Positions 50,389-59,226 of a stretch of DNA of 64,000 nt are shown piece after piece. The stretch is taken from positions 6,646,501-6,710,500 of the forward strand of contig NZ_CP128846.1 of assembly GCF_030388665.1 (NCBI RefSeq), in the 5' to 3' direction. Origin of the DNA: Streptomyces flavofungini (GTDB lineage: Bacteria; Actinomycetota; Actinomycetes; Streptomycetales; Streptomycetaceae). The translations under genes were made by a program, and so were the position numbers. The notes below the pieces were generated by a model. The model saw only the letters and a list, made by a program, of their open reading frames with translations. It ran no database searches and had not been told where the DNA came from. How positions within the stretch are numbered: the first letter of the stretch is position 1; each line of letters opens with the position of its first letter.

Positions 50389-50871
50389 TCAGGTGCCGGG
50401 GCGCTCCTGGATTTCGGGCTCGGGGCGTACGGCAGCGGCGGGAGCGGGCTCCGGTGAGTGGGGTGAGTGGGGCGAGTGGGGTGACGACGTGGCCGCCGCC
50501 GACGTGGCCACCGCCGACGTGGCCGCCGACGGCGTGGAGCGGGCCGCGACCGTCCGCAGCCGGGCGGCGAGCGCGCGCTCCGGGTCCGGGGTGAGGGTGC
50601 GCAGGGCCACGAGGGCCGTGATGACCACGTCGCACAGCTCCGACTCCACGTCGTCCCAGGTGTGCGTGGTGCCCTTGCGCGGGTTCTGCCCGGTGGCGCC
50701 GACGACGGCCTGCGCCACCTCGCCGACCTCCTCCGACAGCTTCAGCATCCGAAGGAGCAGGGTCTCGCGGGCGGGGTGCCTGGTGTGGGACTCCAGCCAG
50801 CCGTGCAGATCGTCGACGGTCTCCCACAGGTCGGGTGCGGTCAGGGGCGGCGCGGGCGTCGGGTCGGACAT
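50389..50871 (-). CDS. MazG-like nucleotide pyrophosphohydrolase
   Basis: The 160-residue protein starts at the ATG at 50871. The helical MazG-like core at 20-110 holds the magnesium-binding acidic residues in LLRMLKLSEEVGEVAQAVVG (Glu-Glu-x-x-Glu) and WDDVESELCDVVITAL (Glu-x-x-x-Asp). Enzymes of this type hydrolyse NTPs or dNTPs to monophosphates. The last 50 residues are a low-complexity tail of SAVATSAAATSS and SPHSPHSPHSP repeats, encoded by short tandem DNA repeats and unlikely to be catalytic. Confidence 0.85.
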   Translation of the reverse strand: MSDPTPAPPLTAPDLWETVDDLHGWLESHTRHPARETLLLRMLKLSEEVGEVAQAVVGATGQNPRKGTTHTWDDVESELCDVVITALVALRTLTPDPERALAARLRTVAARSTPSAATSAVATSAAATSSPHSPHSPHSPEPAPAAAVRPEPEIQERPGT

Positions 50872-50948
50872 GGGGTGCAGCCTGCCACGGTCACAGGGGC
50901 GGGGGTTCCCGGGTGGCGGGGCGGCGGGCCCGGTGCGAGCGTGGGCGC

Positions 50949-51272
50949 ATGAGCATTCAGACAAACCGCCTCAGCGACCCCACGGTCCGGGCCTTCGTCA
51001 CCGCGGTGAACTCCCACGACCAGGCCGCCTTCCAGGCCCTGCTCACGCCCGGCGCGACCATGTCCGACGACGGCTCCGACCGGGACATCGCCGAGTGGAC
51101 CGACCGGGAGATCTTCTCCTCCAACGGCCACATGGACGTCGAGTCGGAGGCGGACGGCGGGCGCGCGCTCGTGGTCAGCTACCGCAACGACACTTGGGGC
51201 GAGATGCGCACGAAGTGGCAGTTCACGGTGGAGGGTGGGAAGGTGTCCCGGTTCGAGACGGGCCAGGCCTGA
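50949..51272 (+). CDS. NTF2/SnoaL-like small protein
   Basis: The 107-residue protein has the cone-fold pattern of the NTF2-like superfamily. An N-terminal helix (DPTVRAFVTAVNSHDQAAFQALL) is followed by TPGATMSDDGSDRDIAEWTDREIFSSNG and paired strands (ALVVSYRNDTWGEMRTKWQFTVEGGKVSRFETGQA). Such proteins bind or isomerise small molecules, but no catalytic dyad is obvious. It is divergent from the MazG-like gene with a 77-base spacer. Confidence 0.82.
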   Translation: MSIQTNRLSDPTVRAFVTAVNSHDQAAFQALLTPGATMSDDGSDRDIAEWTDREIFSSNGHMDVESEADGGRALVVSYRNDTWGEMRTKWQFTVEGGKVSRFETGQA

Positions 51273-51298
51273 CGCCGGTCCGCCGGAGGACCGCCGCT

Positions 51299-51323
51299 CC
51301 GGGGCGCGCGCGGTGCGCCCCGG
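51299..51323. terminator. Bidirectional hairpin between convergent genes
   Basis: CCGGGGCGC (51299-51307) pairs with GCGCCCCGG (51315-51323) in the 66-base gap between the NTF2-like and PhzF-like genes. Confidence 0.65.
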
Positions 51324-51338
51324 GGCCCTCTGCGTCCC

Positions 51339-52223
51339 TCACTCCGGGATGCGCACCGCCGTCCCCGACACCCGCACCCGCGCGTCCCCGTCCCGCAGCG
51401 TCACCGTGAGCAGCCCGGGGCGCCCCATGTCCGCGCCCTGGTGGAGGGTCAGTTCGGCGGTGGCGGGGACCAGGCCCAGTTCGCGGGCGTACGCGCCGAA
51501 GGCGGCCGCCGCCGCGCCCGTCGCCGGGTCCTCGACGACGCCGCCGACCGGGAACGGGTCGCGGGCGTGGAAGACCGTCGCGCTCTGGCGCCACACCAGC
51601 TGGACGGTCGTCAGGTCGAGCCGGACCATCAGGGCCTTCAGCCGGTCGAAGTCGTAGTCGAGGTCGGCGAGGCGGGCGCGCGTCGCGGCGGCGAGGACCA
51701 GGTGGCGGGCGCCCGCGAAGGCGATGCGGGGCGGCAGGCCGGGGTCGAGTTCGTCGGCGCGCCAGCCGAGCGCGGCGAGCGCCTCCTCGACGTCGGCCGC
51801 CGCGGCCTCCTCTATGTGCGGCTCCACGCTGGTCAGGGTCGCCCGCAGCGCGCCGTCGGACTCGGTGACGCGCACCGGCACGGCTCCGACGCGGGTGGCG
51901 AACACCAGGTCACCCGGACCGTCGCGCTCCGCGAGGGCGACCGACGTCGCGACGGTGGCGTGCCCGCAGAAGGGGACCTCGGCCTGCGGGCTGAAGTAGC
52001 GCACGGTGAAGGAGCGGGTCCCGTCGTCGGGCACGGCCGGGCCGGGGGTGAGGAACGCCGTCTCGCTGTAGCCGAGTTCGGCGGCGACGGCGAGCATGGC
52101 CGCGTCGTCCATGCCGCGTGCGTCGAGGACGACACCGGCGGGGTTGCCGCCCGCGGGATCGGTGGCGAAGGCGGTGTAACGCAGCACGTCAGGGCGGTCC
52201 GGGGTGGGTTCACTGTTGCTCAT
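51339..52223 (-). CDS. PhzF-family isomerase/epimerase
   Basis: A 294-residue protein from the ATG at 52223. Paired PhzF/DapF-like lobes are marked by RYTAFATDPAGGNPAGVVLDA and LGYSETAFLTP, with the catalytic Glu in YSETAF near 60. It also has FFSPQAEVPFCGHATVATSVAL-type sequence (here RYFSPQAEVPFCGHATVA) and EDPATGAAAAAFGAY near 240. Family enzymes isomerise trans-2,3-dihydro-3-hydroxyanthranilate or related substrates, but many stand-alone members have unknown substrates. No phenazine genes are nearby. A longer frame to 52280 lacks a ribosome site. Confidence 0.88.
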   Translation of the reverse strand: MSNSEPTPDRPDVLRYTAFATDPAGGNPAGVVLDARGMDDAAMLAVAAELGYSETAFLTPGPAVPDDGTRSFTVRYFSPQAEVPFCGHATVATSVALAERDGPGDLVFATRVGAVPVRVTESDGALRATLTSVEPHIEEAAAADVEEALAALGWRADELDPGLPPRIAFAGARHLVLAAATRARLADLDYDFDRLKALMVRLDLTTVQLVWRQSATVFHARDPFPVGGVVEDPATGAAAAAFGAYARELGLVPATAELTLHQGADMGRPGLLTVTLRDGDARVRVSGTAVRIPE

Positions 52224-52230
52224 GCCGGAC

Positions 52231-52278
52231 GACAACCGCCGCGCGGCCGGGTCCATTCCCGGTCGCGCGGCGGCTGTC
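52231..52278 (-). terminator. Terminator after the lamin-tail protein gene
   Basis: A 21-bp stem with two G-T pairs (52231-52251 with 52258-52278) and a 6-base loop lies just after the stop of the gene at 52291 and before the PhzF start on the same strand. Confidence 0.8.
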
Positions 52279-52290
52279 ACCTCGTGTTTC

Positions 52291-52755
52291 TCAGTGGCAG
52301 TTCTTGGTCCCGCGGTCCCGGGTCGTCCAGGAGCAGGAGTCGAGCTGCGCGCCGCTCGGCTTGAGCAGCCGGGCCTTGTCGCTGGTGTTGTTCCACACGT
52401 ACGAGCCCCGGCCCCAGTAGCGCACGCCCGAGGCGTTGGTGCCCTTGCCGGTGCGGACCTTCACGGTCTTGCCCGCGCCGATCTTGTAGCTGCCGAAGGT
52501 GTACGTGAAGCCGGTGTTGTCCTTCAGCTTGTAGCCCTTGAGCTGGATGGTGCTGCGGGTGTTGTTGTGGATGTTCACCCACTCCGCGTTGAGGGAGCTG
52601 TTGGAGCCGGTGTCACGGCCCGGGCTGTCGTACTGGATGTAGCCGAGGTGCAGGCCGCCCTGGTGGGGCGCGGCGGTCGCGGGCGCGGCGACGAGCAGCG
52701 GGGCCGTGACGGCGGTGGCGGCGAGGACGGCGGTGGCCATCGAACGTATGCGCAA
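52291..52755 (-). CDS. Secreted lamin-tail-domain protein
   Basis: The 154-residue protein starts at a TTG with GGAG upstream. A signal peptide (MATAVLAATAVTAPLLVAAPATAA) ends near 28. The mature domain is a lamin-tail (LTD) Ig-like fold: LNAEWVNIHNNTRSTIQLKGYKLKDNTGFTYTFGSYKIGAGKTVKVRTGKG in strand order, then YWGRGSYVWNNTSDKARLLKPSG, ending with a Cys pair (DSCSW and KNC). In Streptomyces such short LTD proteins are secreted and their role is not established. Confidence 0.88.
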   Translation of the reverse strand: MRIRSMATAVLAATAVTAPLLVAAPATAAPHQGGLHLGYIQYDSPGRDTGSNSSLNAEWVNIHNNTRSTIQLKGYKLKDNTGFTYTFGSYKIGAGKTVKVRTGKGTNASGVRYWGRGSYVWNNTSDKARLLKPSGAQLDSCSWTTRDRGTKNCH

Positions 52756-52926
52756 CGTGTGCTCCGTATGTGAAGTTCCCGTGGAGAGCAGTGAGCTTAG
52801 TCCGTCGTTCTACGACATCGGAGGCCGCTCCGGGCATATGACTGGAACTCAGCCCTCGTCGCCGTACTGCAATCGGCCCGGCCCGGCCTACGCACGGCCC
52901 GCGCCGCACGTCCGGGGAACGCGTCG

Positions 52927-53700
52927 TCAGCCGCGGCCGACGTACGGCATCGTCGTGGCCAGCACCGTCGCGAACTGCACGTTCGCCTCCAGCGGCAGCT
53001 CCGCCATGTGCCGCACGGTGCGGGCCACGTCCGCCGCGTCCATCACCGGTTCCACCGCGAGCTGCCCGTTGGCCTGGAGGATCCCCGAGCGCATGCGGTC
53101 GGTCATGTCGGTGGCGGCGTTGCCGATGTCGATCTGTCCGACGGCGATGCAGTACGGGCGCCCGTCCAGGGACAGGGACTTGGTCAGGCCGGTCAGCGCG
53201 TGCTTCGTGGTGGTGTACGCGACGGAGTGCGGGCGCGGGACGTGCGCGGAGATCGAGCCGTTGTTGATGATGCGGCCACCCTGCGGCCGCTGCTCCCGCA
53301 ACTGCCGGAACGCCGCCTGGGCGCACAGGAACGCGCCGTTGAGGTTGGTGTCGACGACCTGGCGCCACTCGGCGTAGTCGAGGTCCTCGACGGGCGTACC
53401 GCGGGGGCCGAACGTACCGGCGTTGTTGAAGAGCAGGTCGAGGCGGCCGAAGCGGTCGGCCGTGGCGGCGAAGAGGGCCGCCACGTCGTCGGGGGACGTG
53501 ACGTCCGTGCGCAGGCACAGGGTGCGGGCGGCGGGGACGGCGGCCAGGTCCGCGGTCTCGCGCAGGGTCTCCTCGCGGCGGCCCGCGAGCGCCACCGACC
53601 AGCCCGCGCCGAGGAGTTCGAGGGCGACGGCGCGGCCGATGCCGGAGCCCGCCCCGGTGACCACGGCGTTCTTCGACGGTGTCGTTGGCTCAGCGTTCAT
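52927..53700 (-). CDS. Short-chain dehydrogenase/reductase
   Basis: The 257-residue SDR has the cofactor motif [17 protein letters not shown] near 14, NNAG near 95, catalytic Ser in [12 protein letters not shown] and Tyr-x3-Lys in [11 protein letters not shown] near 158. An Arg in LAGRREE suggests preference for NADP. The substrate is unknown. It is a single gene whose start lies 133 bases from the divergent phosphatase gene. Confidence 0.92.
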   Translation of the reverse strand: MNAEPTTPSKNAVVTGAGSGIGRAVALELLGAGWSVALAGRREETLRETADLAAVPAARTLCLRTDVTSPDDVAALFAATADRFGRLDLLFNNAGTFGPRGTPVEDLDYAEWRQVVDTNLNGAFLCAQAAFRQLREQRPQGGRIINNGSISAHVPRPHSVAYTTTKHALTGLTKSLSLDGRPYCIAVGQIDIGNAATDMTDRMRSGILQANGQLAVEPVMDAADVARTVRHMAELPLEANVQFATVLATTMPYVGRG

Positions 53701-53833
53701 GGCCCCGCAGCGTACGGGAGGGTCCGCCACTCGGACCTCATCTGCCCGCCATATGGCTGTTGTGTACGTGACAGACGGGTGTCGTCCCCGACCACTCCAA
53801 TGCATCTTGCAACCATCTCCAGGGGAGGGGCAC

Positions 53834-55462
53834 ATGACACCCGTAGGACAGCACGCACCCGAACTCCGCGCCGCCGCACGCCACTTGGGACGCCGTCGGT
53901 TCCTCACCGGCACCGGCGCGGCCGCCGCCCTGGCCTTCGCCACCAACCTGCCCACCGCCGGTGTCGCGGGCGCCGCCGAGATGGACGCCGCCCGCGTCCC
54001 CGCCGACCCCTTCACCCTCGGCGTGGCCTCCGGCGACCCGCAGCCGAACTCCGTGCTCCTGTGGACCCGGCTCGCCCCCGAGCCCTTCGAGCAGAACGGC
54101 GGCCTGCCCGCCCGGCGCATGACCGTCCAGTGGGAGCTGGCCCGTGACCCGCGCTTCCGGCGCGTCGTCAGACGCGGCACGGCCCCCGCGCACCCGGAGT
54201 TCAACCACTCCGTCCACGTCCAGGCCGACCACCTCGACGCCGACCGGACGTACTACTTCCGCTTCCGTGCCGGGAAGTGGCTCAGCGAGACCGGCCGCAC
54301 CCGCACCGCACCGCCCGCCTCCAGCCGGGCCGGACTCACCCTCGCCGCCGTCTCCTGCCAGGCCTACCGCGACGGCTACTTCACCGCGTACAGACACCTC
54401 GCGGAGGACGATGTCGACGTCGTCTTCCACCTCGGCGACTACCTCTACGAGTACGCCGTGAACTCCGTCGGCGGCGCCCGCAAGTACACCGACCGCGTGC
54501 TGCCCGACGTCTTCAACCGCGAGACGCAGACCCTCGACGACTACCGCCGCCGGTACGCGCTCTACAAGTCCGACCCCGACCTGCGCGCCGCGCACGCCGC
54601 CCACCCCTTCGTCGTCACCTGGGACGACCACGAGGTCGAGAACAACTACGCCGACGACATCGACGAGAACGGCAACCCGCCCGAGGAGTTCCTGCTGCGC
54701 CGCGCCTCCGCGTACCGCGCGTACTGGGAGAACCAGCCGCTGCGCCGCCCGCAGCGGCCCACCGGCTCCGACATGCGGCTCTACCGCCGCCTCGGCTGGG
54801 GCCGCCTCGCCCAGTTCGACATCCTCGACACCCGCCAGTACCGCTCCGACCAGGCCTACGGCGACAAGGCGCACGTGCCCGGGCCCGAGTCCCTCGACCC
54901 CAAGCGCACCATCACCGGCGCCAGCCAGGAGCGGTGGCTCGTCGACGGGTGGCGCCGCTCGCGCGCCGTCTGGAACGTCGTCCCGCAGCAGGTCGTCTTC
55001 TCCCAGCGCAAGCTCGACCTGAACCCCGCCGCCAAGGTCAGCATGGACGCCTGGGACGGCTACGCCGCCTCGCGCGAGCGGGTGCTCGCCGGGGCCGAGT
55101 CCGCCGGTGTCGACAACCTCATGGTGCTCACCGGGGACGTGCACGTCGGGTACGCCTTCGACATCAAGGAGGACTTCGACGACCCCTCGTCCGACGTCGT
55201 CGGGACCGAGATCGTCGCCACCTCCATCGCCAGCGGCAAGGACGGTGCCGAGCGGCCCGCCAACTGGGAGACGTACCTGAAGGCCAACCCGCACCTGAAG
55301 TTCTACAACGGGCGCCGCGGCTATGTGACCGTCGCTCTCGACCGGCGGCAGGCCCGGGCCGACTTCAAGACCGTGTCGGCGGTCACCACTCCGGGGGCGC
55401 CGATCACCACGGCGGCCTCGTTCGTGGTGGAGGCGGGCTCGCCGGGGCTGAAGCCCGCCTGA
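53834..55462 (+). CDS. phoD: Alkaline phosphatase/phosphodiesterase PhoD, Tat-exported
   Basis: The 542-residue protein has the twin-arginine signal [20 protein letters not shown], with processing near 47. A fibronectin-like N-terminal PhoD domain includes [21 protein letters not shown]. The metallophosphatase domain contains [32 protein letters not shown] (metal Asp), [14 protein letters not shown] near 268 and [12 protein letters not shown] near 433. PhoD enzymes release phosphate from phosphoesters and teichoic acid-like polymers outside the cell. No clear PHO box was found in the 133-base upstream region. GGGGAGGGG precedes the ATG. Confidence 0.94.
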   Translation: MTPVGQHAPELRAAARHLGRRRFLTGTGAAAALAFATNLPTAGVAGAAEMDAARVPADPFTLGVASGDPQPNSVLLWTRLAPEPFEQNGGLPARRMTVQWELARDPRFRRVVRRGTAPAHPEFNHSVHVQADHLDADRTYYFRFRAGKWLSETGRTRTAPPASSRAGLTLAAVSCQAYRDGYFTAYRHLAEDDVDVVFHLGDYLYEYAVNSVGGARKYTDRVLPDVFNRETQTLDDYRRRYALYKSDPDLRAAHAAHPFVVTWDDHEVENNYADDIDENGNPPEEFLLRRASAYRAYWENQPLRRPQRPTGSDMRLYRRLGWGRLAQFDILDTRQYRSDQAYGDKAHVPGPESLDPKRTITGASQERWLVDGWRRSRAVWNVVPQQVVFSQRKLDLNPAAKVSMDAWDGYAASRERVLAGAESAGVDNLMVLTGDVHVGYAFDIKEDFDDPSSDVVGTEIVATSIASGKDGAERPANWETYLKANPHLKFYNGRRGYVTVALDRRQARADFKTVSAVTTPGAPITTAASFVVEAGSPGLKPA

Positions 55463-55492
55463 TCCACCGGACCGGGGAGGTCTCCGGCCGGG

Positions 55493-56497
55493 CTAGGCCC
55501 CGGCCGGCGGCCACGCGTCGCCCCAGGCCGCGTCCCGGGCCTCGCGGTACAGCGCCCCGTGCCGCTTCGTCACCGTCTCCCGGCGCAGCGCACCCCCCGC
55601 GTCGCACAGGTCGAGCAGGACCAGCCCCTTGCGGATCTGCGGCTTGCGGACGACACGGCCGGGCGAGGGGTCGGCCGCGACGGCGGCGGGGCGGACGGCG
55701 GCGACGTAGGAGAACTTCTCGTCCTCGTACGCGAGGGAGCCGCCCTTGACCTGCCGGTGCAGGGAGGAGCGGGCGACGCGGACGGAGAAGTGGCACCAGT
55801 CCTCACCGGGCACGATGGGGCAGGCGTCGCTGTGGGGGCAGGGCGCGGCGACCCGGAACCCGGCGCCGAGCAGCCGCTCGCGGGCGGCGAGGACACGGGC
55901 GTACCCGTCGGGTGTGCCGGGTTCCACGACGACGACGGCGTCCGTTGCGGCAGCGGCGGCGGCGTCGACGACGGCGGCACGGTCCTCGCCGGTCAGCTCA
56001 CCGAGGACGTAGGAGACGGTGACGAGGGCGGCGGGCGGTACGTCGAGGGCGGCGCCGATGCGGGCGCGCTGCCACCGGGCGGGGGCCAGCTCCGGGTTGG
56101 CGGCGGCGATCTCCCGGCCGAGCGCGAGGGCGGGCTCGGCCCAGTCGAGGACGGTGACGGGCCGCTCACCGGGCCAGGTCGCGTTGACGGCCCAGGTGGC
56201 GGCGCCGGTGCCGCCACCGATGTCGGTGTGCCCGGCGGGGCTCCAGTCGGCGGGCACGGCGGCGGCGAGCGCGTCGAGGGCGGAGCGGGCGGCTTCGAAG
56301 GTCGCGGGCATGCGGTACGCGGCGTAGGCGCTGACGTCGGCGCGGTCCCGCAGGACGGGCGCGCCCGTGGGGGTGGCGCCCCGGTAGTTCGCGATCAGCC
56401 GGTCCACGGCCTGGGCGGCAGCCTTGGGAGGCAGGTCCTCCAGGAGGCCCGCGAGGGCGGTACGGAGGGTCTCTGCGGGGGAAGCTTGGTCGCGCAC
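55493..56497 (-). CDS. Rsm22-like small ribosomal subunit methyltransferase-family protein
   Basis: The 334-residue protein has a degenerate Rossmann methyltransferase core (DIGGGTGAATWAVNATWPGE, VTVLDWAEPALALGREI, LVTVSYVLGELTG). The Cys-rich signature CPHSDACPIVPGEDWCHF near 215 is the likely iron-sulfur site of the Rsm22/METTL17 family, which assists small-subunit assembly. It ends with a basic C-terminus (RKPQIRKGLVLLDLCD, TKRHGALYREARDAAWGD). It starts at a GTG. It lies 9 bases before the serine hydrolase gene end, on the same strand. Confidence 0.88.
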   Translation of the reverse strand: MRDQASPAETLRTALAGLLEDLPPKAAAQAVDRLIANYRGATPTGAPVLRDRADVSAYAAYRMPATFEAARSALDALAAAVPADWSPAGHTDIGGGTGAATWAVNATWPGERPVTVLDWAEPALALGREIAAANPELAPARWQRARIGAALDVPPAALVTVSYVLGELTGEDRAAVVDAAAAAATDAVVVVEPGTPDGYARVLAARERLLGAGFRVAAPCPHSDACPIVPGEDWCHFSVRVARSSLHRQVKGGSLAYEDEKFSYVAAVRPAAVAADPSPGRVVRKPQIRKGLVLLDLCDAGGALRRETVTKRHGALYREARDAAWGDAWPPAGA

Positions 56498-56506
56498 CCC
56501 GTGAGT

Positions 56507-57691
56507 TTAGTGGCCCGCGGGGCCGGAGGGCCGCCGGGCGGTCCCGGGTGACGGCCCGGCCGCCACCGCCCGCGCCAGCGTCGTGGCCGCGCGGACCCGG
56601 GGGCCGTTGTCCGGGGGCTGCCGCCGGGGGTGGACGGTGTTGGCGAGGAGCACGAGGAACGTGTCCGTGGCGGGGTCCAGGACGAGGGACGTCCCCGTGA
56701 AGCCGGTGTGTCCGGCCGCGCCCCGGCCCGCCAGCTCCCCCATGAACCACGCCTGGTCCACGCCGAAGCCGAGGCCGGGTGCGGTCAGCATCAGGCGGAC
56801 GTGGTCGGGGCCGAGGATCCGGGCGGTGCCGTACGCACCGCCGTTCAGCAGGGTCCGGCACAGCACGGCCAGGTCGCGGGCGGTGCCGAAGAGCCCGGCG
56901 TGCCCGGCGACGCCCCCGAGCGCCCACGCGTTCTCGTCGTGCACCTCGCCCCGCAGCATCCCCCGGTCCGCCTTGGCCCAGGGCCGCCGCTGGTCCTCGG
57001 TCGCGGCGGCGCCGGGGCACGGCCCGAACCCGGTGGCGGTCATGCCGAGCGGCCGGGTGATCCCGTCCCGGATCAGCAGGTCGAGGCAGCGGCCCGTGAC
57101 CCGCTGCAGGACCTGCTGGAGGAGCAGCATGTTCAGGTCCGAGTAGGCGTACGCGCCCACCTCGCCGGACGGCACCTCGGCCCACAGCGCCCGCAGCCGC
57201 GCCCGCACGTCGGGCAGTTCGTACAGCGGGAGTTCGGGCCGCAGCCCCGAGGTGTGCGTGAGCAGCTGCCGCACCGTGACGCCGTGCGCGGCGGCCCCCG
57301 TGCACTCCGGTGCGTACCGGGCGACCGGCGCGTCGAGGGCGAGGGCGCCGCGCTCCAGCTGCTGGACGGCGGCGACGGTGGTGCAGAGCTTGGTGAGGGA
57401 GGCGAGGTCGAAGGGGGTGCCGACGCGCATGGGGACGCGGTCGGCGGGGGGCAGGTCGACGGGGGTGGTGTCGGTGCTCCCGCCCGGCGCGGTGCTTCCG
57501 CCCGATCCGGCGTACCGCACGGCCCACCCCGTCGCCTCCTCCACCGCGATCACCGAGCCGCGCCCGGCGAGGACGACGGCACCGGCGCACCACGGGTGGG
57601 GCCCCTCGGGCAGGGCCCGTACGTCGTGGACGAGCCGGCGCAGTTCGTCCGGGTCGAGTCCGGCGCTCTCCGGGGAGCCGGGACGGAGCAC
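56507..57691 (-). CDS. Serine hydrolase, class C beta-lactamase/DD-peptidase fold
   Basis: About 394 residues. The Ser-x-x-Lys motif is in FDLASLTKLCTTVAA near 105. A second motif AYAYSDLNMLLL supplies Tyr, with Ser-Asp in place of the usual Ala-Asn. The third motif is GHTGFTGTSLVLD (His-Thr-Gly). Supporting family segments are LLTHTSGL and ENAWALGGVAGHAGLFGTA. It probably hydrolyses an ester or peptide. No signal peptide is evident. The start is uncertain: GTG at 57691, or a CTG overlapping the stop of the upstream MFS gene (CTGA at 57703-57706), as neither has a clear ribosome site. Confidence 0.85.
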   Translation of the reverse strand: MLRPGSPESAGLDPDELRRLVHDVRALPEGPHPWCAGAVVLAGRGSVIAVEEATGWAVRYAGSGGSTAPGGSTDTTPVDLPPADRVPMRVGTPFDLASLTKLCTTVAAVQQLERGALALDAPVARYAPECTGAAAHGVTVRQLLTHTSGLRPELPLYELPDVRARLRALWAEVPSGEVGAYAYSDLNMLLLQQVLQRVTGRCLDLLIRDGITRPLGMTATGFGPCPGAAATEDQRRPWAKADRGMLRGEVHDENAWALGGVAGHAGLFGTARDLAVLCRTLLNGGAYGTARILGPDHVRLMLTAPGLGFGVDQAWFMGELAGRGAAGHTGFTGTSLVLDPATDTFLVLLANTVHPRRQPPDNGPRVRAATTLARAVAAGPSPGTARRPSGPAGH

Positions 57692-57702
57692 CGGCGAGGC
57701 GG

Positions 57703-59133
57703 TCAGTGGTCCGGCTTCCGGGGCGGGGGCACGGCTCCGGTCCCTTCCCCCGCCACTGACGGCGTGCCGCCCTCCACCGGTGAGGGGGTGCCCGGCGCCG
57801 CCTCCGACGGAGTGCCCGTGCCCGGCCCCGTCAGCCGCGCGTTCTGACTCTGCTGCCACGGGCGGCACAGTCCCACGAAGCAGGCGACGGCCGCCAGCGC
57901 GCACGACAGCTGGACGACGGCCATCGGCACGGCTGTCCGCTCGCCCGCGATGCCGACCAGGGGCGAGGCGATCGCGCCGATGAGGAAGGACGACGTACCG
58001 AGCAGCGCGGACGCGGAACCGGCGGCGTGCCGGGTGCGCATCAGGGCGAGGGCGTTGGTGTTGGGCATGGCCAGACCCATCGCCGACATCAGCACGAACA
58101 GGCCGACGGCGACCGGGGCGAGCCCGACGTCGCCGAAGACGCCGCTGGTCATCAGGAGCAGCGCGGTCGCCGCGAGCGTGATGACCGCGAGCCCGAAGCC
58201 GAGGGCCTTGTCGAGGCTGACGCGGCCCACGAGCAGCTTGCCGTTGATCTGGCCGACGACGATCAGGCCGACCGAGTTCACGCCGAAGAGCAGGCTGAAC
58301 GTCTGCGGCGACGCGCCGTAGATCTCCTGGATCACGAACGGCGACGCCGAGATGTACGCGAACAGCGCGGCGAAGGCGAAGCCGCCCGCGACCATGTAGC
58401 CCGCGAACACGCGGTCCGCGAGCAGTCCGCGCATCGTGCGCAGCGCCTCGACGGTGCCGCCGTCGTGGCGGTCCGCCGGTGCCAGGGTCTCCGGCAGGCA
58501 GCGCCACACGAGGGCGGTCAGCGCGATCCCGATGACCGTCAGGACGACGAAGATGCCGCGCCAGTCCGTCAGGCGCAGGACCTGGCCGCCGATCAGCGGC
58601 GCGACGATCGGGGCGACACCGGAGATCAGCATGAGCGTGGAGAAGAACTTGGCCATCTCCACTCCGTCGTAGAGGTCGCGGACCACCGCCCGCGCGATCA
58701 CGATCGCCGCGGCGCCCGCGAGGCCCTGCAGGAGGCGGAAGGCGATGAGGAGTTCGGCGGTGGGGGCGAGCGCGCAGATCGCGGTGGCCAGGATGTAGAC
58801 GAGGAGGCCCACGAGGAGGGGGCGGCGGCGGCCCCACTTGTCGCTCATCGGGCCGACGACGAGTTGGCCGAGGGCCATGCCGGTGAGGCAGGCCGTGAGG
58901 GTCAGCTGGATCGTGGCGGCGGGGGCGTGCAGGGCGTCCGTGACCTCAGGCAGGGCCGGGAGGTACATGTCCATGGACAGCGGGGGCATGGCGGTGAGGC
59001 CGCCGAGGATCAGGGTGACCAGGGCGCCTGTGGCCACGCGGAGGGCGGCGGGGTCCTTGGCTCCTGCGGGCCCCGCCGCCCCCGGTATCCGTCCCTCGGT
59101 CTGTCTCTCCGCCGCCTGCCCGCGCTTCGGCAT
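57703..59133 (-). CDS. MFS drug-resistance transporter, Bcr/CflA family
   Basis: The 476-residue, 12-helix transporter has the Bcr/CflA signature SMDMYLPALPEVTDAL near 55, motif A GPMSDKWGRRRPLL near 98 and RLLQGLAGAAAIVIARAVVRDLYDG near 138. It should export drugs such as bicyclomycin- or chloramphenicol-like compounds by proton exchange. The C-terminal 50 residues are a Gly/Thr/Pro-rich tail. GGGAGGGG precedes the ATG. It is first in a two-gene unit with the serine hydrolase, which could modify or bind the same compound class. Confidence 0.92.
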   Translation of the reverse strand: MPKRGQAAERQTEGRIPGAAGPAGAKDPAALRVATGALVTLILGGLTAMPPLSMDMYLPALPEVTDALHAPAATIQLTLTACLTGMALGQLVVGPMSDKWGRRRPLLVGLLVYILATAICALAPTAELLIAFRLLQGLAGAAAIVIARAVVRDLYDGVEMAKFFSTLMLISGVAPIVAPLIGGQVLRLTDWRGIFVVLTVIGIALTALVWRCLPETLAPADRHDGGTVEALRTMRGLLADRVFAGYMVAGGFAFAALFAYISASPFVIQEIYGASPQTFSLLFGVNSVGLIVVGQINGKLLVGRVSLDKALGFGLAVITLAATALLLMTSGVFGDVGLAPVAVGLFVLMSAMGLAMPNTNALALMRTRHAAGSASALLGTSSFLIGAIASPLVGIAGERTAVPMAVVQLSCALAAVACFVGLCRPWQQSQNARLTGPGTGTPSEAAPGTPSPVEGGTPSVAGEGTGAVPPPRKPDH

Positions 59134-59226
59134 CGCGCCCCTCCCTGGTAGTTGGTAGTGCCCTCTATCGTCTCAGGGCGCAACCCATGCTCTTGTCTCG
59201 CGTGGGCGCGTTCTGGGACGGGGGTG

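Noticed and set aside
53701..53833. PHO box before phoD
   Set aside because: No pair of GTTCACC-like direct repeats was found in the upstream region.
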